Shown here: in pieces, positions 25,391 through 37,530 of the stretch
Position numbering within the stretch: position 1 is the first letter of the stretch
Layout of the letters: each line of letters begins with the position of its first letter
Assembly: GCA_907163375.1 (NCBI GenBank)
Contig: CAJQUW010001859.1
Location: 248,001-312,000 of the forward strand
Length of the DNA: 64,000 nt
Direction of reading: 5' to 3'
From: Prostheceraeus crozeri
Lineage: Eukaryota; Platyhelminthes; Polycladida; Euryleptidae
Position numbers and translations under genes: made by a program
The notes under the pieces: model-generated
The model's input: the letters and a program-made list of their open reading frames with translations, nothing else
What the model was told of the DNA's origin: nothing
The model's database searches: none

Positions 25391-26097
25391 GTCCGGCAGC
25401 CAGAACGAGTTTCTGCAGGGAACGAGGCCGAAAATGAGACCTTCACAGAATGATGTACACCCTATGCCTACTACGAATCGGTGCACCTTCCGAGTTCTAG
25501 TGAGCTCCTCTTCTTGTCAGACAGGATCAGAGAAAAACATGTAAATCCAATGGCACGCAGGTTGCAGCTTTTGGCTAAAATGAAATTTTGTATGTTTTCT
25601 TTGAGAAAACGAAAAGTACTAAACCCAGAGTCATACATTTTGGCATGTAATGTCTTCAGGTCATTTCCTTTCATGTTCATGCACCTGTGTCTATCAAGCT
25701 AAACACATTTAGATTTGGCGAGCCTCTTAATGTCGGCAAACATAAACATTTTGAGCAACTTTATCCACATGCAATCATACTCTCACATACACGTACATAA
25801 TAGCACATGCACACCATAGGAAATGACCTGAAGACATTCCATGTCAAAAATTATGATTCTTTGCTGAGTATGTTTCGTTTAATCAGAGAAAACATACAAA
25901 ATTTAATTTTAGCCAAAAACTGCGATCTGTGTCTCATTGGATTCACATATGTTTTTCTTTGATCTTGTCTGGCAAGAAGAGGAACTCACTAAAACTCCGC
26001 AGACGTACCGATTCGTAGTAGGCATGAATCTACATCATTCTGTGAAAGTCTCACTTTCAGTCTCGTTCCCTGCGGAAACTCGTTCTGGCTGCCGGAC
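25391..26097. mobile_element. Foldback element F2, copy 1
   Basis: The termini GTCCGGCAGCCAGAACGAG and its complement bound two inverted arms of about 290 bp (25391-25685 and 25810-26097). TA lies on both sides (25389-25390, 26098-26099), as in TA-duplicating elements. A second copy is at 46351-47097. Frames in the arms have no recognisable product. Confidence 0.85.
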
Positions 26098-27059
26098 TAC
26101 ATGACCAAGCCGCTTTTTATTGTCAGATTCGTAGGGAATCACACTCAAGATCATCGACATAGAGAGCCACAAAATTACTCAAAACTCCAAAATATTACAT
26201 TATTTTTGTTCATGACACAATAATAAGCTGAATCCTTTGCTGGACTTTGGATGTCGCTCAGAGTAAGACTTTCGATAATTGAGTTTGATTCCTTGGGATA
26301 TGTCATTTTATACAGGTTGATGCCATGAGCAAGTCGTACGAAGATATCCATGGAAATTCGACCTCCGCTCTCTCTAAGCTGAAATGACTAGAATGGAAAC
26401 CCACTGTGTGTCGATTATCAATGACTCGGGGGAGGTTATTGAAATGTAGTTCTCAGTTCACCTCAATCACCATAGGTGAATGCATGGATATATGACTTTC
26501 TGTAGGTGTTCAAAAATGAACTTGTGTTTGTCTATCATCAATATTGCTAAATCTAAAGAGTAATCAAAATAGTGAATAATGTTATAGTGATAGATTCTTG
26601 AATGAGAATATCATGCATTATTAAATTAACTCTTTTACATGCATATGAATGATGAAAAATAGTACGAAGTGCGGTTGTAACAGAATAGGAAAAATGACAA
26701 ATATCAATATAAGCAGAGTAATTATTTCACCGCTCTGGCCGCTTCAGCTGCATCATAACAAAGTTCAAGCAGTAATGACATTTTCATATTTATTCGAACA
26801 AGTCCAGCACAAGCGCGAGTTTGAAATTTAAAATGCTGTTTGTAATAACAAGGTCAACTCCAACTACAAAATAAATGTCACCATCATAGAGAGCACACTC
26901 GATTGTACATACCCAACTCTGTTATGAAATTCAAATCTCAGTCTTGAAGATCTTAGGAGGCAACCCAATCGGACCCTCTAATACTTTACAGACAAGGCAG
27001 ACAAATTATTGCTTTAAGATAGTAGTGGAATGAGGATAATGACATTATGAATCACAAAG
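26098..27059. other. No gene recognised; 3' flank of the hydroxylase-like gene
   Basis: A+T-rich. AATAAT on minus near 27010 could serve as a weak poly(A) signal for the gene ending at 27060. I see no downstream exon resembling the missing C-terminus of that protein. Confidence 0.35.
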
Positions 27060-28583
27060 TCAACGAGTCACTCTAAGGACCCACTTATTTCCTATTGCGA
27101 CAGGACAAGCCCCAAATGGAGTTTGCGCTGTCTGTTGATCAGCTTTGATAATTATTGCTTTTCCTGCATGTGGAATACTTGCAACACCGAGTCCTGGAAA
27201 TACTTCATTGCCTCCTAGAGGCACATCGTTCAAGAAGACCAACATTGACCAAAAGTCGTTTGAAACCAATTTTGAATAGTTTTCATCGTCTCGAAATGAA
27301 TTTTGATTTGTGAAACCACCAATCCCATAGTTCTCAATAGTTATTTTGCTGGTTGAGAAAGGATTCTCTTGTAGATCATTTTGAAAAATATATCGAATGA
27401 AACCATTTCTTGCATTCATCCATAAAGACTCATGTTCTGCTCTTTGGCTTAATCTGCGTATAATATTGGAGCGGCCACACTGTCCTTTGATGTTTTCGGT
27501 CGTCAACTTTGATTGTGTATCCAAGATCATAGAATTGACCTGTCCAGAGGGAATAAATTCGTGAATTGTAAGAAGGAGCGGATATTCCGACATTAATTCT
27601 ATTTTTAACCGAAAATAACTGCCACTTGGACGGAAAATATTGGCGTACCAACATGTCATATTATTCAATTTTACATGGTCCATCTTCTTTTTACATAGAC
27701 CGATGCTGGGATTTGTTTCGTCATCTGTGCTCAATAGCTCTTCAAATGCGGCGATAGCTTCGTTGATATCACCTGCCACCGATTTCATTTTAAGATAATG
27801 ATCATGATTCACAGAATCAAGTGGAAACCCAAAAGCCTTGCGAGTTTCATTATCGCGTTGGGATATGATGAAATCGACAAGTGTGTCGTTCCGCTTAAAC
27901 AAGTTCACGGAACGAACTTTTAACATTGCTCTGTGTAACCAGAATGGGGCTAGAACTTGGGACCAATCATCATCTTTGTAATTATAGTTGACATAGAATA
28001 AATGAAGCAATTCGTGGGGCTCCAGCTCTCTCACTCGAAGTCCAACATTTGAGAGACCATAATCTAGACGGAGATCCTCCCAGTACACCAGATGAATCAG
28101 ATTCAATGCCCTGCAGACGTAATTTAGGTCGTTATTATGAAGTTTCTTGAGCTGTGGATATTCTGCTTCGATATCTTTGAAACTTTGCAACAATTTGCGA
28201 ATATGCTGTGAGTGACCATAATCACGACCGAGCTTTGTTCTCCATGCAGGCCACTCGATGCCTGCACGATGGATGAGCCGGTATTGGTTGGTAGGGTGAT
28301 GACTAAATCGAATATTCCGAGCGCTTTGATGATCAAAATTAGAGTACTCATCCGTCACACTGCGAATGAATCGACGAAAAAATGGAGGAAAAGTACTGAT
28401 CACTCGGTTATCATTTTCAGCCGCATTGATAAAATGATCTGCCGATTCAATAAAATCGCGTTCTAATGACTCAAGTTGTGACAATCGTGCAACAGAGGCA
28501 ATCACGGCATTCGGCTCCTTTAAAGCGGAAGAAATCCCAAGGGCTGTAAGTACGCAGAAGAAAGCAGATAGATGAACGAACAT
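27060..28583 (-). CDS. Prolyl 4-hydroxylase alpha-like protein lacking iron ligands
   Basis: An uninterrupted frame of 507 codons. I start at the ATG at 28583, which opens a signal peptide (MFVHLSAFFCVLTALGISSA); the in-frame codon further up at 28661 is GTG. The layout follows collagen prolyl 4-hydroxylase alpha subunits: an N-terminal dimerisation helix region (ARLSQLESLERDFIESADHF, about 30-130), a peptide-binding TPR-like region (CRALNLIHLVYWEDLRLDYG, about 155-260), then a double-stranded beta-helix domain to the end. The fold signature NYGIGG (418-423), LNDVPLGGNEVFPGLGVA and ACPVAIGNKWV are clear. In active enzymes Fe(II) is held by HxD and a distal His. Here those positions are Asn428, Phe430 and Phe490, while the 2-oxoglutarate lysine is kept (Lys500). 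The protein stops right after GNKWV, without the usual SNKW..ERGQEF tail. I infer a secretory-pathway pseudoenzyme. Single-exon form could mean a retrocopy, or a large exon with a small 3' exon unseen. Confidence 0.88.
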   Translation of the reverse strand: MFVHLSAFFCVLTALGISSALKEPNAVIASVARLSQLESLERDFIESADHFINAAENDNRVISTFPPFFRRFIRSVTDEYSNFDHQSARNIRFSHHPTNQYRLIHRAGIEWPAWRTKLGRDYGHSQHIRKLLQSFKDIEAEYPQLKKLHNNDLNYVCRALNLIHLVYWEDLRLDYGLSNVGLRVRELEPHELLHLFYVNYNYKDDDWSQVLAPFWLHRAMLKVRSVNLFKRNDTLVDFIISQRDNETRKAFGFPLDSVNHDHYLKMKSVAGDINEAIAAFEELLSTDDETNPSIGLCKKKMDHVKLNNMTCWYANIFRPSGSYFRLKIELMSEYPLLLTIHEFIPSGQVNSMILDTQSKLTTENIKGQCGRSNIIRRLSQRAEHESLWMNARNGFIRYIFQNDLQENPFSTSKITIENYGIGGFTNQNSFRDDENYSKLVSNDFWSMLVFLNDVPLGGNEVFPGLGVASIPHAGKAIIIKADQQTAQTPFGACPVAIGNKWVLRVTR

Positions 28584-28644
28584 GTCAAAGGAGACGCTGA
28601 AACTAGCGAGAGAAAACTCGACAGTCAAGATGTGTCGCTTCTTT

Positions 28645-28687
28645 AACTGACGTGGTCGCACTGTGAAAGATTAAACGCTTGCTATAG
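28645..28687 (-). promoter_or_regulatory. Possible core promoter of the hydroxylase-like gene
   Basis: On minus, ctatag (28682-28687) lies roughly 35 bp before TCAGTT (28650-28645), which resembles an arthropod-type initiator, about 62 bp before the ATG. The spacing is slightly long for TATA-Inr, and such short strings are common by chance. Confidence 0.2.
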
Positions 28688-28699
28688 TCAAACACAGGC

Positions 28700-31640
28700 T
28701 AATCCTCTAAGCACGTATGGCTTGAATAATGCAGCAGTTTTGGTTAGTTTGAAGAATGAATTGAACAAAACACGAAAGAACTGCGTCTTTCTAATGACGG
28801 ATAATAAATACACGTGTGGCAAAGTTTCGTTCAAAGATATGAGAGTAGATATTCACCTTAACTGAAATTGCTGAGACAGTGGAATAAATTTGCGTTATTG
28901 CAAACTTCTTTAGCGCATTATAGCAACGGTCCTTTGGTCGGTTATCGTTGAAGTAAAAATGCCAACAGAATGGAGAGCATTTTGACATCAAATAGTCAAA
29001 TAAATATATTAAATATCAAACTTAAAAAAACGCTTTACTCTTATTTACATGAGAACTTTATTTCTGAATTTTGGCATAATGAAGCCACATCATATGACAG
29101 AAGGGAGATCAACGTTACCGATTAAGAATATAATAAATGCGGTAGACATACGACCGCGAAGAATAGCAAGCTCATATCAACAATACGATTGTAAGAAGTG
29201 ACGCATTTAATTTTTCATGTTTCAGAGAAAAAAATTGGATCCATTTCAATCTTCGATTTTTTTCTAGAAGATTGACATGTGTTATTTCTTTTGATGTGTT
29301 ATAGACATGCGTTTATTTTTTGTGTAATTTCTCTTTGATTATCGGAAATATTTAATAAACATTTTGAATTTGTCAGTTATTCAGGTTAATTAGCTCGCTC
29401 AACATGTGTGTCCATTCATTACTGCTTGATATGAATATATTCTCAGAAAAGTTATTGATGTGATTTTTATATCAACGCTTTCGTGTAATCGCAACTTTCC
29501 GTATACATATTCTACCGAATAAAATTGGATAACACAAAGTCATCAATGATCTTTAGAGATCTTAGAATAAACCTTTTGATCATTCGATAATGTATGGTGT
29601 CTTTTCAGCGTATTTTGATGATATAAGATGAAAAGGGAGGTGAAACAGGAAGAATACGGCACTGAAATCCGGACAGGGATTATTTATAGTCTGTTTTTCC
29701 TTCAAAGAATCGGCAATAATCGCCGAGTTTGTCGAAGTTCTGACTTGACAGACATTGTTTAGTCGTCTGACAGCTTCGACTGGTCAGCTAATTTAGTTCT
29801 ACGTGTGACTTAATGTTTTTTTTTAAAGAATTACTCTCAGATTCTCATAAAGAGATTTCATTTCTTATTAAGAGTAATCAAGGATATCTTGCGAAAAGAT
29901 ACAATAACAAGCAATATGCATTCATATACAAAACAAGTAAGTTTATGCCTTAAAGGAGAGAAAGTTAAGTAATCAGTCATAAAAAAATTCGATATAAATT
30001 TTCATTTCTTATTTGCATCCAGTGTATGCAAAGCTCTGTGGACATCGAATTGCTCTTTATAGCTTCATTTTTTAAATTCAATTGCAAATATCTAAAATTT
30101 TGATTTTCTGCTGTTCTACGAAAACTAGAAATAGTTTACGACTAGACTGATTTTGATTAATGCCTTATATCAGCCTTTTCTTGTTTTGTTTTTTTTTGGT
30201 AAGTTATTTTCATTATGTTTCATAACGTGTCACCTCTGCTGAAATTAAGGTGAAGTACTTGAACATTGCTGAACATCCTTGCAGGTTGTTGTGAATCAAT
30301 AGAAAAGCTAGCTGTAAAAGGAACACACAAATGCATGCCTATTAAGTGGTTGGAGCAACATTTAACGTTTAAGCTAATTGCAGTTACAACTTATAGCGTA
30401 CATGCGCGATTATGTTTCATCTTAAACTTCATCTAATTGCAAATCAACTTCCATTAGTCTAACGAATGACATCTTATTTAGAATAAAGCTTCAAACCCCT
30501 ACAAATACATAGCTAAAACAAATGAGATGCTAATTCACACAATTACGAGCTGGCAATGAATATTTGCAATAAATAAAATAATAAAATTCCTGCTTGAAAG
30601 GTCGACAGATTTCCTTCAGATATTTCCAATTTTCCGAATATCTCTAGAATGCAACATATAAGACAAAATTAGAAAATTCAATACGCAATATCAAATCAAC
30701 TACGAGTCGCATTAATTTGGAATTCAGATCTCCAAAATCTGTGCGATCAATTGTGTTTGAAATTGAGGATAAAAAAATATCAAATTTATTGGCAAAGTTT
30801 CATTTATCAACAAGATTGCCAGTCATTATAATGTAAAGGAATAATCACTCCTCAGTTGAAAAATGAGAACAGACCCGAGTAGGATGGAATAAAGAATGCT
30901 TCATTTGTATGCTCATGAGGCATTTCATTGAGTTTCAGGAGTCATCAACATACTTAGTTCACATCTCCCAACATCGACGCAATTTCCCATTTAAGGTTGA
31001 AGCCATTCCCAGGCAAATTTGAGATGCTCAATCAGCATATTAAGGGAGATTTCGACGAGCATTGCTGGTCACTTTCCATTATCTCACTATCTATGGTAAG
31101 GAGAGTCTTTTGGAAAAAGTTGGAAGTGAAGCCATACATGTGTAATGACACTGCGTTCGAGCTTAACGAGATGATAACTTCGGACAGTGGAATTTTACAA
31201 CATTTGAATTTTATAGTGGAATTTTATTGAATAATTCAATAGGATTTGCTTCTTTAGGGCTAAGTCAAATATAACTTTTACATAACTACCTTCCACAGGG
31301 GTTTCTTAAGAAAAAAATTACAATTACACAAAATTTAGTTTTTCGACTTCGGCTTCTCGTTGCTTCCCCCCTGGGCAAGGATTCCCATGAGCATAGGACT
31401 TGCCATTTTTTTAATCATAATTCCCAGGCCATGAAGCAAACATGTCTAGAGAGTTTTATCGACTGTATTCAGCATTTGCAGTACGAAAGCGTTCTGCAGA
31501 TGCAGAGATGTTACCTTCTTCAAGTATTGTATAAATGTTATCAGTCTTCGTCAGAATGGTAGATAGAGTTGAAGTTGGAATAACGAAATTTTACACAATC
31601 CTTTACTTCTTGCATTTGGGCCAAGCAACTTTATTCACGA
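28700..31640. other. No gene recognised
   Basis: A+T-rich intergenic DNA; short frames (for example 30997-31230) show no known domain. Confidence 0.5.
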
Positions 31641-32001
31641 GCTTTGTGCATATATGAAGCCCTCTTTTGAATTCTGTTGTCTCCCCAGCAAAGATGAGAA
31701 AATCAAGTGCAAGACAGATAGAAAGAAACTAGAGTGATATCTTTGCTTGTACACAAATGAATGCATTCTTGTGTGTAAATATTCTTGTCTTGCAATTCTT
31801 GCATTCATGTGTCCTAAAAGCGCCTTTTGCAAGATTGTCTCGTTTTGCAAAGAGCTTTGTAAGATTTTGTAACTGCTGATTATGTGAACAGTTCATCTTT
31901 AACTTTTATTATTTCTTAACTTTGTATTTGACTTCTGTAATGCATTCACCGCATCACTGTGAGGCAATAAAGACATTCTATTTCTATTTCTATTTCTGTT
32001 C
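31640..32001 (+). mobile_element. Candidate retroposon 3' tail with (TTCTAT)n
   Basis: gaggcaataaagacattc followed by three units of tatttc (31976-31998) is the form of a LINE or SINE 3' end: a polyadenylation-like aataaa followed directly by a short tandem tail. The upstream extent is a guess and no coding part is recognised. Confidence 0.4.
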
Positions 32002-32588
32002 TTCTTGAATTGGTCATTAATGTCATTTGCGACAGGTATATAAGTAAAATTCAATAAAGTCTCTCTGTAAAACAAAAATTTGTTGAAATTTTTCAGCACA
32101 GTCAATCTATTGTGTAAGGTGAAGGCAATGCGCAAAAATGGAAAATAATGAATCCAAGTAATTAAGTTGAGATGAAATCCTATCACTCATTCAATGCTGT
32201 TGACATCCCGGCATGTCCGTTAATTAGACACAGGGTGATGTAAAGTCTGTTCTAACATGGCGTGATACTCGTAGTGTTATTGCAGTTTCAGTATGAAAGG
32301 AAGTAGCACAAGTACGATAACAGTAGACTTAACTAAGTATTCATAATTGGAATCACATGCTTATGCAAAATATGACAAATTACTTAATGAACATTTTTTG
32401 ATACGAATACTGCAGCTATACTGCAGCGTGCGAGGAAAATACATGTGCTGTATCAATTTGGTCATCTTTCTCATGACGATGACCGTCGATTAGCCATTGA
32501 CAGTTGATACTAGACCTATCATCTGTGGATCTCCCTGCTGTAATCTTGTGAGAGGATTAAAATGCTTAAGATGATGATGAAGATGAGG

Positions 32589-32618
32589 CATGGAATTCTA
32601 GACATCTAGAATTCCATG
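32589..32618. repeat. Perfect 30-bp palindrome
   Basis: catggaattctaga, a 2-nt centre (ca), then its exact complement. No symmetric flank beyond. Role unknown. 32619-35284 contains no recognisable gene. Confidence 0.9.
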
Positions 32619-35284
32619 GGTATGGTTATTATATCCTAACTAGCACGATCGTACTCTACAGATTTTAAGAATCATTCAAAGCTTCAGCAAAACGTGTCTA
32701 AGAATAAAGAAAAATTGCAGTACTTACAGTGATTAAATGATTTAATAATTATTTAGTATACAACTGGAACTCGACCAGGATTCGCGTTTCAGAGTCTGAC
32801 TCCTGAACACTCAAATCGGTTCGAATGGGGCCGTGCACATCCATCATGTAAATACTCAATGACGCTAAATTTGATTAATATTTTCAGCTAATTATATAAG
32901 AAAATAAAACATACGATGAGAATTATATACTAATAACTGAAAAATTATACGAAAAAGGCCGCAGTTTTAATATATTTATTGCTGAATTTCCCTCTTCTTC
33001 TTCGATGCAACCGAAGTTCTTTATATCTGAAATCTACTGTAATAAAAAGTAGGGGGTTCAAATTTTTAAACAAGTGCTGATACTTTAAATCACTACCCAA
33101 CGGTGAGAAAGGAGATGGTTTCATTCAAAATTTTCATCAGTCTTATAGTGCTTTTATTTGAAATCATGAAGCACACATCCACCCACGACGCGGTTGATCT
33201 ATGAACGTTGAATAAGATATTTCTAGTGACTGATTTTCGGAGACTTTGAAGAAGTACTGAAGAACTTTTATTAATGATCAATGGAATAACAGCCATTCTA
33301 AATGAAGTAATTACTTTATTTTTCGTTCTCCATAAAACTCTTGCTCAAATCGCTACACTTTCTAATCAAAAGGAAAGACCGATCCGATGTCACAGAAATT
33401 CGATCATTTTCAAGCATCTCTTACATTGCGGGCGAGAGAGAAGAATGAAATCCTGCAAATAAGGAGTAGATAACAGATTGCTATGAAGTTAAGTAGGATT
33501 TGTAGGCTCAATAACTTGGCGTCACTGATTCTGTAAATTCAGTGAACGACTTGAAATTCCTTAGAGAACAAAAGAGTCTTCATGGTCAGACAATTCGGAA
33601 ACAAGATTTGAGCAGAAAAGATGATGACGAGCGGAAGTTTTGTCAATGGAGATAGAAAATGGTCGGCTGAAAGACGAGTATAGTGTCGCGCGAGGCTATG
33701 ATCCTAAAACTTGCAAATCGAAAGCTACAGGAATAATTTGCTCATAGTTGGCCGGCGTGGGCGTCAAGAAATATTGGAGAAGCTAGAAGGAAATCGACAA
33801 GGGAGATAATAAAGGTTAGAGGGCTGTAAGAATGTGTGATGAGGGAATTCGCGTCAAAGATAGGAAATGGGCAGACAGAATTCTGACAGTCATTTTGAAG
33901 AGGCGGATTAATGAATGTACTTCATATGAAGATTTATTACTCATCTTCTTACAAAATATGAGCAGGATATAAATGATTCAAGATGATTAAATTCATTTTA
34001 GTAGGTAGGTGACAACGAAGAGATACGGTAAAATGTATTAATCTTTCGAAGCACAACTCTTTCTCTACTAACATGTATGCCAGCTTAACTATGTGACCTG
34101 ATTGTCATTTTTCAAAAATATATGTATATTCTCTGTATTCTCTCTTCACTCTAGCTACTTTGCGCCTTAGCCAATAGCTAATATTTTGATTTAAAGAAGG
34201 TATTTAAAGACTGCCAACTACTATGCTGCTTTAGACTACAGCTGTGGCTGAACATATATTTTTGCAGCATCTGTACCAGTGATCCCTTTCCGTGAATACT
34301 CGCATTTGATACAGCTGTTTTACAGCGAATATTAATGCATTTAATAGAATATTATATGTACCATCAGTTTGGCAAAATTTTCAAAATTTCCGATATTTGT
34401 CAACTGAACTTGGAAAATAATGACAACAACTGAATAAAATGCATACTTTTGACTAAATGACAGCATGAAATAGCTCAATCAAAAAGCTATGAGTTCTTAT
34501 CACTTGATTGCGCTACATAGAATTTGACATCATGCATGTAGATATATTTTGCATCATGACACATTTTATGTCTAGGAGATATTGCTAATATGATGGAATT
34601 GAGCGCTTTATGTTTTGAATGATATTTTCGCTTTCTCGTGAGTAAAACTTTGAATCTTCTTGATTTCAGTGCAAAAACCGTTAATCTCGTTAATTTAAAT
34701 TGTAATGAAGTAAAGATTTTGCGATCACCCTGGATATTTCGACAAACCGCCTCTCTCTATCGGATTTATAATATAGGAAAATACCCATCTACAGAGCAGT
34801 TTAGTGACGATAAGTTGGAGTAGTTTATCCTGAGCACAGCAGGATAAATAATCAAATTATTTCAAACTGAAGATTGAAGATGTGGGCATAACCACGAAAT
34901 TCATAAATTTTAGTTTACATATGTTTAATAGCAGCTTATCTAAATAAGACAAAATAAGACGTTATAAGAGCTACATCGAGCGTCTCCACACTTTGTAGCA
35001 CCCTCAAAAGCAGGACGGTTGTTCGTATTCAACAATCTATACAACGTTTATGGTTGTTTAAACGTTCGTGAAATATTGTGCTTATGGAAAGGATCAATTA
35101 GTGATAAGTTGCTGCTGATCGGTCTTATCACTTTTCCATATATATTGGGATTGTTCTCATTATAAGAAGAAACAAATGTCTCGACAAACAAAGAACAAAG
35201 AAACACGGAGAAAACCATAGATCTAAAGGTTGATAATGCTGGGATGACTTTTCATCTAAAAAGAATATGAACTGTCTATCCAGA

Positions 35285-35661
35285 AATGTCATTTAAATCC
35301 TCCGCTGTAAAGGTTGTAACGAAATACATGTGGGACAGACTGGGGATCCTTTTCGTAGTAGACTGACTGTTCATAGACAGTAAATCAATAATGAGCAATA
35401 TAGGATCCTTAGTGCTAGTGCTCATATTGCAATGTGTTGTAGAAATCTTCCGATGCTTTTTGAAGCTGCGCCAATATATTAACTGTATCCGTCTGCGAAT
35501 CGCTTGGACAGAGACAAGAGAGTCAGTATTTTATTTATATGCTGAGACCTAGCTTGAATGCCACTTCATACATTATGCATGTATTTTAGTTTATCCTTCC
35601 TATGAGTAGCCTTCCAAGAAGAAGGTGAACCTGGTCGGGAATACCAACTTTTCCTTGAGTT
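35285..35661 (+). pseudogene. PLE relic: GIY-YIG fragment and 3' end
   Basis: Translation near 35295-35381 gives LRCKGCNEIHVGQTGDPFRS and RLTVHRQ, a PLE GIY-YIG endonuclease matching the copies at 54-59 kb (IRCKNCQEFYIGQTGGSFRN). Stops follow. The 3' part holds a hammerhead-like motif (35597-35641) and ggtcgggaataccaactttt, the same tail type as the 54-59 kb family, ending just before the (TA)n tract. Confidence 0.7.
35597..35641 (+). ncRNA. Hammerhead-ribozyme-like motif, relic PLE
   Basis: Stem I TTCCT/GGGAA, core ATGAGTA (A at position 3, U at 8), stem II GCCTTC/GAAGGT with a 6-nt loop, then GAA and CCTGGT, C17. Position 15.1 is C instead of A, so this copy has probably decayed. Same layout as at 54101, 56152 and 59680. 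Confidence 0.5.
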
Positions 35662-35671
35662 CTCCTTATTT

Positions 35672-35675
<4 letters not shown>

Positions 35676-35712
<37 letters not shown>
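35676..35712. repeat. (TA)n microsatellite between two PLE tails
   Basis: Alternating TA tract. A plus-strand PLE 3' end lies on its left and a minus-strand PLE 3' end on its right. Confidence 0.95.
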
Positions 35713-35716
<4 letters not shown>

Positions 35717-35746
35717 AAACAAAGAAAAACAGAGATCTTCAGTAAG

Positions 35747-35789
35747 TCGCCGACATGTTTCTGCCAACTGTGTTGGCTTCTCAAGGCGA
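35747..35789 (-). ncRNA. Hammerhead-ribozyme-like motif, minus PLE
   Basis: On minus: stem I TCGCC/GGCGA (5 bp), core TTGAGAA (U at 3, A at 8), stem II GCCAAC/GTTGGC with loop ACA, one extra A, GAA, palindromic ACATGT, then C17. It lies in the 3' UTR of the PLE fragment to its right. Confidence 0.6.
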
Positions 35790-36755
35790 AATGAAATGTT
35801 TTGAATACAATTAACAGCTTGAAGCATTTAGAGGAGGATGACATTTCTTTATAGATGTTTTTTCTTTAAACTCCCGATCCAATTTAGTTGAGTCAATGGA
35901 CGTTTTATAAAAGGGAGTTATAGAAAATTGCACAGAAATCTCACTAGCACAATTTCTAATATGGTTGCTCACAGGGAGGAACGAATATTTTTGATCACGA
36001 ATTTGTTGCCGGTGGACAGTAACTCTATGACAAAGGGTGTCACCTGATTGACCTATGTAAAAGCGATCACAGCCCTTGAAAGCGTGTTTGTAAATAAAAT
36101 TTGAAGAATCACAGCTAATATTATGTTTGACTGTGAAGTGATTCACTATCCCGTTGACGTTGAAAGAGGGTGCTGTTCCCTACTTCCACATAAGCACAAC
36201 ACTTACATCTAGGTTGGCCGCATTTTGTGACACCAATCAAAACTGCTCTCTTATTTTTACGTAAAATTTACAGAAGAGATTTTGTTTGTCTCAAAGAGCT
36301 TTGAAATTTACAATCTTTAAACTTATTCGATGATTTTAAAGTGTTTGCTAAAGGATAAATAATTTTATGATAGACTTTAGGATTATTAGGATTGAAAGTG
36401 TATACAAATGGGATAATTTTTGTTCGTTATTCTCTATTCTAGTAGTGTATTTTACTATCTGTTTCGCTCTAGTAATCGCATTTAACTACAAGCTGTGACG
36501 GGTATTTTAAGTTAATCAATTTTTCTTTTAGCTCGAGATAGCGAGTAACTATATTTTGATTTTCAGACACAATTCTTTCAATTCTGTAGGCTAAAACAAA
36601 TGGCATGTTTCTCATAATGTGTCTTGGGTGATTCGACGTAAACGGAATGCAACTGAAACTGTCAGTGGGCTTATTGTATACATGTATATCGGTTTCTGTA
36701 GTTTGCTTACGGGTATTCTTATACACCAAATTATTAGCGAGGAAATTCATTTACT
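35790..36755 (-). pseudogene. PLE fragment: RT C-terminus, Cys motif, GIY-YIG
   Basis: Minus-strand reading gives, in order: the end of the RT (ETDIHVYNKPTDSFSCIPFT, NHPRHIMRNMPFVLAYRIER, 36750-36469); a Cys motif CGQPRCKCC (about 36215); and a GIY-YIG domain (SNFIYKHAFKGCDRFYIGQS, 36146-35811) ending KCHPPLNASSC. Frame changes separate the parts, so it is not functional. The RT palm is missing. It meets a plus-strand PLE fragment head to head near 36755. Confidence 0.85.
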
Positions 36756-37430
36756 CAGCTTTAGTATTTCTGTGTCGTGGCCAAGGGGACGAATTTCCAT
36801 TGACCAGGAAAAGGCTGAAGCTGAGGCTGTCTTTAGTCAGATTGCTAGCATTTTTTTCTTGCTGAAGACATTTTGAATACTTTGAAACACAAATTTCGAG
36901 GTACTTTTAAGTCTTATTTCTCTCGTCATAAAGATTCCAAATATAGGAAATCTGAGTTGAAGATTCTTTGAAACCTATCTTCTAGAAAACATTTATACAT
37001 CAGCAAATTCGATAGAGGTAATGGCGTTGTCATTGACAGGCGCAGCTCTTATGTTGAAAGAATGACCACTCTACTCAGTGACAGCAGTCATTTCAAACCA
37101 TTTTCATATTGTACCGATCAAAGAAGGATCCGCTTATCCTCGAAGAGGATCGATTTATTCACAAGCTAACTCAAATGAAAACGAGGGGCCTAATTTCTGA
37201 TGCTATCTTTAAGTTTTTCAAACCGGTTGGTTCTCAACGGCGAGACTTTACGGGCTTCCTAAAATCCACAAAAACAAGGAAGACCCTCCTTATCGTCCGA
37301 TCTTGGACATGATCAATTCGCATCCTTCGAAAGTAGCCAAGTGGTTAGACAATGTTCTCAACCTCTCACTCCAAAAACGCACACTGATGACTTGTAAGTT
37401 TGCATTTAAAGATTGTTTTAACTTTGTTTG
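36756..37430 (+). pseudogene. PLE fragment: N-terminal part of the RT, broken
   Basis: In interrupted plus-strand frames: NTLKHKFRGTFKSYFSRH, LYISKFDRGNGVVIDRRSSY (the SDKGNG-like RT motif) and LPKIHKNKEDPPYRPILDMI (the PLE LPK.HK...RPI motif), then SHPSKVAKWLDNVLNLSLQK. Several stops and frame changes. The catalytic YxDD region is absent; the sequence jumps to a 3' tail with a hammerhead-like motif at 37439. Confidence 0.8.
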
Positions 37431-37438
37431 TTTGATTT

Positions 37439-37477
37439 CACCTGAGGATGGCAAGTGATTTGCTGAAACATGTAGTG
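37439..37477 (+). ncRNA. Hammerhead-ribozyme-like motif with canonical core
   Basis: Stem I CAC/GTG (short), core CTGAGGA, which fits CUGANGA exactly with C3 and G8, a weak stem II GCAA/TTGC, GAA, palindromic ACATGT, then A17. It follows the PLE fragment at 36756-37430 and precedes a short TA-rich stretch (37507-37527). Confidence 0.5.
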
Positions 37478-37530
37478 CGCTCCTAACACTTGTGTTTTTG
37501 ATTTCAATATATGTAGTATATATGTGTCAC

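Noticed and set aside
28584..28661. N-terminal extension of the hydroxylase-like protein to 28661
   Set aside because: The first codon would be GTG, and the extension would place basic residues before a good signal peptide.
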